Source: Alkalicoccobacillus porphyridii (GTDB lineage: Bacteria; Bacillota; Bacilli; Bacillales; Bacillaceae_D). Taken from it: a stretch of DNA of 64,000 nucleotides. The DNA lies in assembly GCF_007293315.1 (NCBI RefSeq), contig NZ_VLXZ01000007.1:1-64000 (forward strand). Reading direction: 5' to 3'. The position numbers and the translations under genes are program-made. Shown here one piece after another: positions 47,016 to 55,837 of the stretch. Each line of letters opens with the position of its first letter. Position 1 is the first letter of the stretch. Below the pieces are notes generated by a model. It made no database searches. It saw nothing but the letters and a program-made list of their open reading frames with translations, and was not told the origin of the DNA.

Positions 47016-49565
47016 ATGAAAATACTAACGTCTCATTCACAGATAGATTTTGATGGTTTGGCCTCCTTACTAGGAGCTAGCCTAATACATACGGACGCCA
47101 GGATTGTGTTGCCAAATGAGCAGCAGCCAGGTGTTAAAAAGGTCCTCTCTCTTTATCGAGATTATATGAAGATTGAGCTCGCTTCATCTATTCGTTGGGA
47201 GGATGTAACCGAACTTGTGATCGTTGATGCTTCCACAACAAAACGATGCGGGGTCCCTGAGGAGAAGCTATCTAAGAATCTCTCCCTTATCATTTACGAC
47301 CATCATGAGCAACCTCCTGACTCAAAAGCCACTCGCATCAATCAAGAAAAAGTTGGTGCCTGTGTAACGCTACTCATTGAATTAATTAAAGAACATAATC
47401 TCCCAGTCTCCTCTGAACAGGCTACATTAATGGGGCTCGGATTATATAGTGACACAGGTTCATTTCAGCATAACCAAACAACCAATCGAGATTTAATGGC
47501 CGCTGCATTTCTTTATGAAAATGGTCTAGACCTTGAAGTGATAAAGCCTTTTTTGGAGGAGCAGTTAACCACTGAGCAGCAAAGTCTATTTAATCAGCTT
47601 TCAGGTACGTATCAAGAAATCAAAGTGCAAGGGTTAGATGTCGCTCTTTGCTCTAGCACATGCGACGCGTATATTAGCGGTCTAGCTGCAATCACAGAGA
47701 AACTCATTGATATCCTTCCTGTAGATGCTGTGCTTTCGATTGTACAAATGAATGAGCATACGTATCTGACAGGCAGAAGTCAGTCTAGCCGACTAGATAT
47801 AGCCTCTTTATTCTCTTCCTTTGGAGGCGGAGGTCATAAGCAAGCAGCTGCAGCAATAGCTAAACAGACGAAGCATGAAGAGGTTTTAGCACAGATTTCA
47901 AACAGCCTCACTGAGCATATAGAACCCGCCGTAACTGCTGGACTTCTTATGTCCTCGCCTGTTCATACGCTTTATGAAGAGGATAGTATAGATGAAGCCG
48001 CCTCGACGTTAATTCGTTATGGCCACACTGGCATGCCCGTTATCGATGATTCAGGAAAAGTGATCGGGATGCTCTCTAGACGTGATTTAGATAAGGCACA
48101 GCGCTACGGATTAGGTCATGCGCCTGTCCATGCATATATGAGTAAAGAACTTATTTTTCTTGATTCAGAAGCTACCATTGATGACATACAAGAAACGATG
48201 ATTGCCTTTAATATTGGACGTATCCCGATTTTAGAGGATCAGGATTTGCTTGGTATTGTCTCAAGAAGCGATATTCTATCCATCATGCATAATGAGGGAA
48301 CTCGAAAGCAATTAGAAGCAGATGCTCAAGTGTTTGCGAACCAGACATTAGCTAAAGAACTTCACGAGCATTATTCCACTGAGAATTACGAGTTGCTTGT
48401 TTTAATAGGAAAACAAGCTGCCGCATCAGAGCTAAACAGTTATCTTGTTGGCGGAGGCGTTCGGGACGTATTATTAAGCCGACATAACGAGGATCTTGAT
48501 ATTGTCATAGAAGGAGACGCGATTGCCTTCGCCCATGAACAAGCTCAAACGAACGGTGGTAATGTGAAGGAGCACCCTTCATTTCGAACAGCCACTTGGA
48601 CAACCACTTCTGGAATAAAAATTGATCTCGCCAGCTCCAGATCCGAGCATTATAAGCAACCGGCTGTTTTGCCAGAGGTCTCAGCTTCAACGATACGGGA
48701 GGATTTATCTAGACGCGATTTTTCCATTAATGCCATGGCCTTAAGTCTGCACCCAAAGACATTTGGACAATTGCTTGATCACTTTCATGGTCAGCGCGAC
48801 CTAAAAAACGGCCAAATTCGTATCCTTCATCCATTAAGCTTTATTGAGGATCCAACGCGTATCTTCCGTGCTGTACGTTTTGCCCAGCGCTTTTCCTATC
48901 AAATTCATCCACATACGCAAGCATTAGCTAAAGTAGCCGGTACGGCCTTAGAAGGCTTATCTACAACACGTATTATGCATGAATTAGACTTAATGCACCA
49001 AGAAGATCAGCTTGAATCATCCATGCATATGTTACATGATTTGGGTGTCTGGAAGACGTTATTGAAGGAGGAGCCAAGTGAGCAGCAGTGGGAGCACGTT
49101 CACCAATTGGTTGAGCATGATCACGGTGATCCGTTCACATTACTTGCTGCCCTTGCCTTTCAGCCAAATGGGGATTTTGTAGATGCGATAAAAACGTTTG
49201 CGCTGGCATCTAAAGACCTAGCTTTACTACACACAGTTCAAGAGTTAAGAATTCAACACACTTCTACTAACCTTACATTAGGAGAATGGCATGAGAGCTT
49301 TCATTATGCTTCAAGTGAAGGCCTGATTTTTTTAGCATTGGTACCTGGAGTATCTGTTGGTCCAGCCATATTAGAATACGTCAAAGCTCGAGATGAGTTG
49401 CAGCCCCTACTTAGTGGGCGAGACCTCTTGCATCAGCTACACATCGAACCTGGTCCTATCTACACTACCATTTTAATCAAAGCCTTCAGTCTCCAGCTTG
49501 ATGGTGAACTTCAAACGAAAGAAGAAGCGTTAGACTGGGCGAAAGCTTATAAGAAAGAACCCTGA
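47016..49565 (+). CDS. DHH-CBS-CBS-tRNA nucleotidyltransferase fusion (probable A-adding enzyme)
   Basis: 849 residues with four parts. A DHH phosphoesterase spans about 1-290 (DFDG near 11, DHH at 95-97, GGGGHKQAA near 270). Two CBS domains follow (about 308-425, GHTGMPVIDD and GRIPILED). From about 470 comes a class II nucleotidyltransferase head: VGGGVRDVLL, then the metal aspartates in DLDIVIEG, RRDFSINAMAL and EDPTRIFRAVRF, and a helical tail. Proteins with this layout include A-adding enzymes that finish the CCA end of tRNAs. B. halodurans has been reported to carry two tRNA nucleotidyltransferases. AAAGGAG precedes the ATG. Confidence 0.9.
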   Translation: MKILTSHSQIDFDGLASLLGASLIHTDARIVLPNEQQPGVKKVLSLYRDYMKIELASSIRWEDVTELVIVDASTTKRCGVPEEKLSKNLSLIIYDHHEQPPDSKATRINQEKVGACVTLLIELIKEHNLPVSSEQATLMGLGLYSDTGSFQHNQTTNRDLMAAAFLYENGLDLEVIKPFLEEQLTTEQQSLFNQLSGTYQEIKVQGLDVALCSSTCDAYISGLAAITEKLIDILPVDAVLSIVQMNEHTYLTGRSQSSRLDIASLFSSFGGGGHKQAAAAIAKQTKHEEVLAQISNSLTEHIEPAVTAGLLMSSPVHTLYEEDSIDEAASTLIRYGHTGMPVIDDSGKVIGMLSRRDLDKAQRYGLGHAPVHAYMSKELIFLDSEATIDDIQETMIAFNIGRIPILEDQDLLGIVSRSDILSIMHNEGTRKQLEADAQVFANQTLAKELHEHYSTENYELLVLIGKQAAASELNSYLVGGGVRDVLLSRHNEDLDIVIEGDAIAFAHEQAQTNGGNVKEHPSFRTATWTTTSGIKIDLASSRSEHYKQPAVLPEVSASTIREDLSRRDFSINAMALSLHPKTFGQLLDHFHGQRDLKNGQIRILHPLSFIEDPTRIFRAVRFAQRFSYQIHPHTQALAKVAGTALEGLSTTRIMHELDLMHQEDQLESSMHMLHDLGVWKTLLKEEPSEQQWEHVHQLVEHDHGDPFTLLAALAFQPNGDFVDAIKTFALASKDLALLHTVQELRIQHTSTNLTLGEWHESFHYASSEGLIFLALVPGVSVGPAILEYVKARDELQPLLSGRDLLHQLHIEPGPIYTTILIKAFSLQLDGELQTKEEALDWAKAYKKEP

Positions 49566-49579
49566 TAGCGATCAGGGTT
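49558..49579. terminator. Bidirectional terminator after the fusion gene
   Basis: The stem AACCCTGAT pairs with ATCAGGGTT around a 4-base loop and contains the stop codon of the upstream gene. It also faces the convergent gene ending at 49592. Confidence 0.8.
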
Positions 49580-49591
49580 CTTTTCTAATTG

Positions 49592-50641
49592 TTATTCATT
49601 TTTCTCTAGTAATTTAATTTCCCGCTCTTCTCCTCTTTCTAATGAGTATTCAAAAAATCCACTTACTTCGTATCCGTCAAATCCGCTTTCTTCCTTCATA
49701 TATAAAATTGTTTGTCCATCCGAACTTAGAGTTGGCTGTAACACCGTTTCTCGTATACCTAAATGTTCACCTTCCTCTCCAGATTCTCTATCATAGTAAA
49801 TCAGGTCGTAAATGTAATTTCCATCTTCATCTTTATTTATTACTGACTGTAAAAGCAGCTGGTCATTGGGCAAACAAATAACATCTGCTATGAGCATTTC
49901 ATCTTCGGAATCTGTTACAACTTCAATCTCACTTTCATCATTTAACCCAATATCATAAACAGTTTCTGTTGCCTCAAACATAGATTCTTGCGTTGTATTG
50001 TTATAATCATCTGGCATGATAACTAAAGCATGCTCTTCTGAATCATCCAAAACCAGTGACATCATTGAATAAGTTCCTATATCTGTTAGATTGTTTAGTT
50101 CCTCATTATCTATATTAAAAGAATACAGATCAAATTGATTAGGTGGTTCTTCTGAATTTCTCTCAGGGTCGCTCAATCCAGCAGAACCAATTAGATAAAT
50201 CTGATCTGATACTTTACTAGAAACGACTTCAAGAATCGCTGCATTCCCTTCAACCAACACATTCGCTTCCATTGTTGACAAATCAACTTCAATAACTGAA
50301 CTTACAGTTATATTTTCAGCTTGAAACTGATCAATCAGCCCATAATTGTTTTGAATATAAATAACTGAATTTCGATTTGTTACCACAGGTGAATGGAGTA
50401 CGGTATCATCTTCTGCCACAGCAATTTGACTTACATCTGCACCCTCGTTCCTTATATAAAGTGCATCAATCCCATTTACCTCAGCTGTAAATACATACAT
50501 GCCATCATTGCCTTGAGCAAATTCTCCTCTTAGTTCAGGTGCTGAGTCAATCGACGATTCTACATTCGCCCCCCAAATAAATAACCCTAACGTAACCACT
50601 AATAAAAAGCTAAAAATACTTATCATCCAACGCAATTTCAT
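49592..50641 (-). CDS. Membrane-anchored beta-propeller-like protein
   Basis: 349 residues from ATG 50641, 8 bases after GGAG. One N-terminal membrane helix (about 5-24) is followed by an acidic, beta-strand-rich extracellular part. Its repeating pattern (GMYVFTAEVNG, NSVIYIQNN, DQIYLIGSAG, TILYMKEESG) resembles a TolB/WD-type propeller. It ends the PadR-HAAS operon, so it may be the sensor or client regulated by it. No named family is recognised. Confidence 0.7.
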   Translation of the reverse strand: MKLRWMISIFSFLLVVTLGLFIWGANVESSIDSAPELRGEFAQGNDGMYVFTAEVNGIDALYIRNEGADVSQIAVAEDDTVLHSPVVTNRNSVIYIQNNYGLIDQFQAENITVSSVIEVDLSTMEANVLVEGNAAILEVVSSKVSDQIYLIGSAGLSDPERNSEEPPNQFDLYSFNIDNEELNNLTDIGTYSMMSLVLDDSEEHALVIMPDDYNNTTQESMFEATETVYDIGLNDESEIEVVTDSEDEMLIADVICLPNDQLLLQSVINKDEDGNYIYDLIYYDRESGEEGEHLGIRETVLQPTLSSDGQTILYMKEESGFDGYEVSGFFEYSLERGEEREIKLLEKNE

Positions 50642-50653
50642 GATCATTTCTCC

Positions 50654-51532
50654 TTAAAATAATCTAAGAAACCAAAAACCCCAATCGGAAGGAATGAGAA
50701 AAGCAAAAAGGGTATACGGAAGTAGTAAAACACTCATGCTTAAACTACTCAAAACTATTCTCGGAAATTTTCTTAATAAATTTATTTGAGCAACATAGAA
50801 AAAAAGCCACAAAATTGAAAAATACTGCATCATCCAAAAGATTGCTACCTCTCCACCCATACCCCAACCAATTAAACCTACATATATACAATAAGGTATA
50901 ATAATTAGTCCGGTTGTAATATTTACAGCATGAACCACTTTAGTATACTTAGGTTTCACGGAAGTTGAACTAAGGGCGGTGCGATAAAGCAGAAATATAG
51001 TCAGTAAAATTAATCCAATCAGACCAATTAAAAAATACAATTGCCCTAAATAAAAGAAATGCGAAGCAGGACTCAGCTGGATCGAGAATACTGCCAATTG
51101 AATAATTAAAGCAGTGTTCAGCCAGCGCCTACGATTCACGCGGAAGATCGTATTCATCGCAAAAAATAAGATAAATGAATGACTGATCATACCAGCAATG
51201 AGTTCAATATGTAATGCTACTTGTTCGGTTAGTAACATAGAGACATACATGCCCACCGTCAGCAAAAACCCCGCTAACCCCAGCACATACAATAACTCTC
51301 TTCGATAAGGGAACATCGATTGTTGCAGCTCATTCCCAATGATTGCTTCCTGCCCAAATCGTTTCATCGCTTTATCCGTCGCCTCCTCTAGAGAGTATCC
51401 CTCATCTACATATTCGTCGCGGATCATTGTGACATGACCAAAAAGCTCCTCAAAAAGATCATCATAGTCTTCCTTTGTGCAATCGGTTTGCTTCACGATG
51501 GAGTGAACATAGCTTTTTATGTCACGGTTCAT
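50654..51532 (-). CDS. HAAS-domain membrane protein, copy 1
   Basis: 292 residues. The first 75 residues are the cytoplasmic HAAS-type helical domain (YVHSIVKQTDCTKEDYDDL, LFGHVTMIRDEYVDEG, AMKRFGQEA). Seven or so hydrophobic segments follow from about 80. HAAS/DUF1700-type proteins usually work with a PadR regulator. Its first 285 bp are nearly identical to the gene at 51713, while the membrane part has diverged. GGAGCTTCGT precedes the ATG and is a remnant of padR coding sequence. Confidence 0.82.
   Translation of the reverse strand: MNRDIKSYVHSIVKQTDCTKEDYDDLFEELFGHVTMIRDEYVDEGYSLEEATDKAMKRFGQEAIIGNELQQSMFPYRRELLYVLGLAGFLLTVGMYVSMLLTEQVALHIELIAGMISHSFILFFAMNTIFRVNRRRWLNTALIIQLAVFSIQLSPASHFFYLGQLYFLIGLIGLILLTIFLLYRTALSSTSVKPKYTKVVHAVNITTGLIIIPYCIYVGLIGWGMGGEVAIFWMMQYFSILWLFFYVAQINLLRKFPRIVLSSLSMSVLLLPYTLFAFLIPSDWGFWFLRLF
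51248..51532 (-). repeat. Near-identical duplicated segment (second copy at 52331-52615)
   Basis: About 285 bp covering the HAAS domain and first membrane helix of both genes differ at only a few bases, at a constant offset of 1083 bp. The flanking membrane regions are far more different. This indicates recent duplication or gene conversion. Confidence 0.9.
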
Positions 51533-51566
51533 ACGAAGCTCCTGGAACTATTCGTTCGACTAGCGT
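51522..51566 (-). pseudogene. Remnant of a duplicated padR 3' end
   Basis: In the frame just upstream of HAAS copy 1, the sequence encodes TLVERIVPGASYEP followed by a stop. The intact padR at 52605 ends TLVERTDSGASYDT, with the same overlap into its HAAS gene. The first part of this second padR copy is missing. Confidence 0.8.
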
Positions 51567-51712
51567 TATCTTATTCTGATCAAACTGACCTGACATTTTT
51601 AGTGTTGCAGTTGAACAAATAACTTCACCAATTATCCTCATTGCATTTGTCAAAAGGAGCGTACTAGTGAATACAGTGATCTTCAACTGTTTACTAATCA
51701 CCTTTTCACCTC

Positions 51713-52615
51713 CTAATTATTTGCATGTATTAAGTTTTCAAGGAAATGTGCTACTCTACCTTCTATAGTTAACTCAATAAAAAAGAAGGACAAAACAGAA
51801 TAAATAACTACTAAAACAGAACAAATTAAAGCAATTGTTACAACAGGCATCCGACCTCTTTTTAGCGCTTTGTATTGAATGACATATATAAGTCCCCAAA
51901 TATAAACAGGTGTACCCATTCCTATGACATATAAGAATGAAGCCCCAAAAACCATCCCACCAAAACCTAAAATTAGAGCCTTAGTCGAGAGAATTAAGCC
52001 TATAGGGATATTAATTAAATGAATAAAAGCAGACCTGCCAACTTCAGGGCCCGTTAAAGCAGTTAAAAAGATAATCCCTATGTTTAGAAATCCAACTCCT
52101 ATCATCAATATAGGGAAAAAAAGGTGCCCTTCATAAAACAAATTGATTGGCCAATATGAGCTATAAGCTAGAACTGCTAAATGAAAGATAAGAGCGGTAT
52201 TTAACCATCTCCTTCGATTAATTCTAAATGTTGTATTCATTGCAAAAAATAAGATTAAGCAGTTACTAATAACACCAATCCCGAGCTCAAAAGGTAGTGC
52301 GACATTCATAGTAAAAAGGAGATACATATACATGCCCAACGTCAGCAAAAACCCCGCTATCGCCAGCACATACAATAACTCTCTTCGATAAGGGAACATC
52401 GATTGTTGCAGCTCATTCCCAATGATTGCTTCCTGCCCAAATCGTTTCATCGCTTTATCCGTCGCCTCCTCTAGAGAGTATCCCTCATCTACATATTCGT
52501 CGCGGATCATTGTGACATGACCAAAAAGCTCCTCAAAAAGATCATCATAGTCTTCCTTTGTGCAATCGGTTTGCTTCACGATGGAGTGAACATAGCTTTT
52601 TACATCACGTGTCAT
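51713..52615 (-). CDS. HAAS-domain membrane protein, copy 2
   Basis: 300 residues from ATG 52615, preceded by GGAGCTTCGT inside the padR 3' end; a longer frame to 52645 has no site. N-terminal HAAS domain as in copy 1 (YVHSIVKQTDCTKEDYDDL), then about seven hydrophobic segments from 80 onwards with little similarity to copy 1. It overlaps padR by 11 bp, the usual coupling of this pair. It may hold or signal to the PadR regulator at the membrane; this is inference from family association. Confidence 0.83.
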   Translation of the reverse strand: MTRDVKSYVHSIVKQTDCTKEDYDDLFEELFGHVTMIRDEYVDEGYSLEEATDKAMKRFGQEAIIGNELQQSMFPYRRELLYVLAIAGFLLTLGMYMYLLFTMNVALPFELGIGVISNCLILFFAMNTTFRINRRRWLNTALIFHLAVLAYSSYWPINLFYEGHLFFPILMIGVGFLNIGIIFLTALTGPEVGRSAFIHLINIPIGLILSTKALILGFGGMVFGASFLYVIGMGTPVYIWGLIYVIQYKALKRGRMPVVTIALICSVLVVIYSVLSFFFIELTIEGRVAHFLENLIHANN

Positions 52616-52937
52616 ACGAAGCTCCAGAATCAGTCCGCTCAACAAGCGTTTGCAAGAAAGCCCAGTCTTTTTTCTTGCGAGCGAGCTCTTTAGCTCCTTC
52701 GTCTGTCATCTGATAGTACTTACGGCGCCCATTGTCGGTTTCCTTCCAATAGGACGAGATCCAGCCTTTTTTCTCCATTCGTTTAAGCGCGGGGTATAAA
52801 GTGCCTTCACTCATTGCATACGCCTCTTCACTTAGCTGTTTTAAGCGTTTAACCATTTCATATCCATATAAATCTTCCTGTGAAATTAAGCTTAACAATA
52901 GTAAATCAATGCTGCCCTTCATCATTTCCTTATCCAT
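52605..52937 (-). CDS. PadR-family transcriptional regulator
   Basis: 110 residues from ATG 52937, with AAAGGAAA upstream. The winged helix is typical: DLYGYEMVKRL, SEGTLYPALKRMEKKGWI, then RRKYYQMTDEGAKEL. PadR repressors usually control their own operon, which here continues through two HAAS genes and the propeller-like protein. The short upstream gap (52938-53081) is shared with the divergent gene at 53082. Confidence 0.92.
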   Translation of the reverse strand: MDKEMMKGSIDLLLLSLISQEDLYGYEMVKRLKQLSEEAYAMSEGTLYPALKRMEKKGWISSYWKETDNGRRKYYQMTDEGAKELARKKKDWAFLQTLVERTDSGASYDT

Positions 52938-53081
52938 GAACAATTTCCTTTCTTTGTCTTTCTATATTTGCATTGTATTACTATGTACATCGTAATGCAA
53001 GGGTCATTTTCAATTGACGCTCTATGACTCTTCTCCTATACTGAAAACATTGCTTGAAACCGAAATAGAGGAGTATGTCCA

Positions 53082-54152
53082 ATGGATTTTGAAATTCAAT
53101 TTCTATCTTTTTTTGTGATTACTGTTGAGGGTCGAGATGACCAATCTGATAAACGCTTTAAACATTTTAAAACCTTAGATAAAAATGAGTTTGAAAACAG
53201 TGAAATGAAGGATTTTCTTGATGGTGAGCTTAAAAAGATCGTCAAGCGTAAAGCTGATCATCATCCTAAATCTGAGCAGGTGCCAACCAAAATTGGTCAC
53301 TTTGTAACGGAACCCGGCCACTCGCTCGACTCTAATCCGAATTATGCGCTCCTGCACAGAACACGTTTTGCTGAAACCAAAGAAGATTTTAATAAAGCAA
53401 GTGAGCAGCTGGTGCGCATTTATTTGAATACAAGTGCTGTGCGTGGCGGTGTCTTCCTTGTCGCAACAGCGGTTCCAAGGAAATTCTATGATGACTCGTT
53501 GGTGTTTATTATGAAATGTGATTTTGAACCTAAGGTAGCCTCCATTTCTGACGAATCCTCACTTATTCAGAAGGTGGAGCACGCGATCACCACAAAAAAT
53601 ATGAAATCCATTCAATACCCATATATGCCTGAGGAGGGCATGATTGAGCATACAGAGGTCAAGATTCACCAAGCCTCTCATGCTCGGTATTTTGAGGATT
53701 TTCTTAGCTATGTTGAATACGGCGAACCGATGCCTGTCATTATGAAAAATCAGGTGATGAGCATGGTACAGGAGCATGTCTATGAAACCTATGATGAAAA
53801 CAGCGAAGAGCGTCAAACATTTGATCATGAGCTGGAAATTTGGGAGGGTAGTGAAAAAAGAGAAATCCAAGAAAGGCTCGACACCCATCAGGTAATGGAA
53901 GCAGCTGCTCAGATTGTCGAGCACACGCCAGAAGCTGAGCTTAAGATGAAGGTAGGGGAAACCTCTATTAAAGGCCTTCTTGCAGACTTTGGCGAGACTC
54001 TTCATTTAGGAAAAATCAACGGCCGATACGTTTTGCTTGTAGAAGCAGATTCCATTCAATTTGAGAAAGGTGTCTCTCCTATTGAATTTCATAAACCAGA
54101 TGATTTACATCAAATTATTGAAAGACTTAATGGGAAACGTGTTGAATCATAA
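53082..54152 (+). CDS. Conserved Bacillaceae protein, possibly DUF3900
   Basis: 356 residues, acidic, soluble, with no signal peptide or membrane helix. It has recognisable strands in the first third (FEIQFLSFFVITVEGRDD) and an SAVRGGVFLVATAVPRKFYDD segment in the middle. The C-terminal half is helical and ends with a beta-hairpin (INGRYVLLVEAD). I tentatively associate it with DUF3900, from memory only. AGAGGAG precedes the ATG. It is followed after 26 bp by the APH-like gene and may be cotranscribed with it. Confidence 0.65.
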   Translation: MDFEIQFLSFFVITVEGRDDQSDKRFKHFKTLDKNEFENSEMKDFLDGELKKIVKRKADHHPKSEQVPTKIGHFVTEPGHSLDSNPNYALLHRTRFAETKEDFNKASEQLVRIYLNTSAVRGGVFLVATAVPRKFYDDSLVFIMKCDFEPKVASISDESSLIQKVEHAITTKNMKSIQYPYMPEEGMIEHTEVKIHQASHARYFEDFLSYVEYGEPMPVIMKNQVMSMVQEHVYETYDENSEERQTFDHELEIWEGSEKREIQERLDTHQVMEAAAQIVEHTPEAELKMKVGETSIKGLLADFGETLHLGKINGRYVLLVEADSIQFEKGVSPIEFHKPDDLHQIIERLNGKRVES

Positions 54153-54178
54153 CTTTTCCCCACTTAGAGGTGAGCTCA

Positions 54179-55096
54179 TTGAAATCATTTAAAATGAATG
54201 TATCCGATTCAAATGTTTCAAGGATTATTCGTTTAAATTATCCTTATGCCACAAATATTGAACAATTAAATATGGGAGAGCTTAGTCGGGTCTATACTTT
54301 TAAGGCTGGAGACTCAGAATATGTCGCCCACTTCCGGCTTACGAGTGAAAGCTTAAAAAAAGCCAAGATGATCTATGAAAGGTTTGGGGATACCCTACCC
54401 ATTCCAGAGGTACTAGATGTAGGAGAGCTTGACGGTATACATTTTATGTTTAGCCAAAAAGCGAATGGAAAACCTATCACTTCATTTGATGGTACTACTC
54501 AAGCCTCAATATTACAGCACTTAGCAACCGTCTATTCTGATATTGTAAAAACAGAGATTGATCATACATTCGGCTGGATTTCGCCATCTGGTCAGGCGAC
54601 ATATGATACATGGTCTGAAGCATTAGAGAGCTTTTTTGTGGAAGAGGATCATGGCTTTCACGCAAATTGGAAGCAATTATTTGATGGACAGATCCTAGAA
54701 AAGCAAGCGTTTGATGATGGCTATACTAAAATGATGGAGCTTTCCACCTATGCTCCACAGAAGTCCTATTTAGTTCACGGGGATTTCCATTTGGGCAATA
54801 TGCTCTCAGACGGGCAACTTGTTACAGGTATTGTAGATTGGGAGATGTCGATGCAAGGAGATTTTGTCTTTGACTTAGCCGGACTTCATTTCTGGGCACC
54901 TGAATTAAACTTTCCTGAAAAGATGAAAGCTGCTTGGAATAAACAAGGCATAGACATTCCACACTTTCACGAAAGACTTTATGCCACTCTACTCTTTAAA
55001 GCAACAGACGGTTTGCGTTTCTATGCGAAACAGGAGAATATGGAGGCTTATCAGTTTATAAAGAATAAATTATATCAGCTATTAAATGAATTATAA
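54179..55096 (+). CDS. APH-family phosphotransferase
   Basis: 305 residues from TTG 54179, with AGAGGTGAG before it. A protein-kinase-like fold with the catalytic loop HGDFHLGNML near 200 and the metal aspartate in GIVDWEMS, both complete. Members phosphorylate small molecules such as aminoglycosides, choline or homoserine. The sequence gives no reason to call it a resistance gene, and the substrate is unknown. Confidence 0.88.
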   Translation: MKSFKMNVSDSNVSRIIRLNYPYATNIEQLNMGELSRVYTFKAGDSEYVAHFRLTSESLKKAKMIYERFGDTLPIPEVLDVGELDGIHFMFSQKANGKPITSFDGTTQASILQHLATVYSDIVKTEIDHTFGWISPSGQATYDTWSEALESFFVEEDHGFHANWKQLFDGQILEKQAFDDGYTKMMELSTYAPQKSYLVHGDFHLGNMLSDGQLVTGIVDWEMSMQGDFVFDLAGLHFWAPELNFPEKMKAAWNKQGIDIPHFHERLYATLLFKATDGLRFYAKQENMEAYQFIKNKLYQLLNEL

Positions 55097-55102
55097 GTAA
55101 TG

Positions 55103-55136
55103 AACCGGGTCTACAATTATGTGCGTTTACCCGGTT
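55103..55136 (+). terminator. Terminator after the APH-like gene
   Basis: AACCGGGT pairs with ACCCGGTT, then a short T-rich run. Confidence 0.75.
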
Positions 55137-55221
55137 TTGCTTTTGAAATCAACATGTTGCTACACTCTAGTTTCTTCATAATTGTTACCTCTTAAGTAAC
55201 TAAACCTTCTGCTTAACTTAC

Positions 55222-55623
55222 CTACTCTTCTTCTGCCAAGTTCATTTTACGTCTAGCGTTTATTAATCGGATGCTCCCTTTCAATAAAAATACAAAGGAA
55301 AGCGCAAATGGAAATACTAGTGAAGTAGAAATGAGTTGTTTCTCGTTCATCACATACAATATCAAACTGAAGACAAGAAAAAAGGCTCCAGTTAAGATTT
55401 CCTCCAAAGGGGATGTTGAGTGACTTTTTCCTTGTGCATAATCAATAAGAGCTACGATTAAGACATTAGCAAATACGATTAGTAAAAGAATAGATGATAG
55501 CGTGCCGACCTGCAATATGTCCAGCCCAAACGGTTCATCTTTAAAGAGCATATATACCATGAAACAAAAAGAAATTAAACAGATTGAATATCTAATAACG
55601 GTAGACCTAAGACGCTTAAACAA
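55222..55623 (-). CDS. Small multi-pass membrane protein, 133 residues
   Basis: TTG 55623 follows GGAGGGG at 8 bases; an ATG at 55662 has no site. Four hydrophobic segments (about 8-25, 38-56, 75-92, 98-117) and a basic end (INARRKMNLAEEE). No family recognised. Monocistronic, with no clear terminator seen downstream. Confidence 0.65.
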   Translation of the reverse strand: MFKRLRSTVIRYSICLISFCFMVYMLFKDEPFGLDILQVGTLSSILLLIVFANVLIVALIDYAQGKSHSTSPLEEILTGAFFLVFSLILYVMNEKQLISTSLVFPFALSFVFLLKGSIRLINARRKMNLAEEE

Positions 55624-55753
55624 AGTATATTTCCCCTCCTTCTTTTTTCTATATTTTAGCAAGTTTATCCAATTATTGATAGTCTTTTAAGAGAACATAT
55701 TCTTTACGTTGATGGTTTACAGTACTATAAATTGTAACTCTCCGTTCTAACAT

Positions 55754-55803
55754 AAAAGAGCCCAACAATTATGCGTGATACCAACACAATTGTTAGACTC
55801 TTT
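55754..55803 (-). terminator. Terminator after asnB
   Basis: An imperfect stem: AAAGAGTCTAACAATT on the minus strand pairs with AATTGTTGGGCTCTTTT. Confidence 0.65.
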
Positions 55804-55837
55804 AAAGCATTTCTATCTCAGACTCGCTCAACTTTAA

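Noticed and set aside
54179-55096. Antibiotic-resistance aminoglycoside phosphotransferase
   Set aside because: The fold and active site fit, but the family is broad and nothing in sequence or context supports a resistance role.
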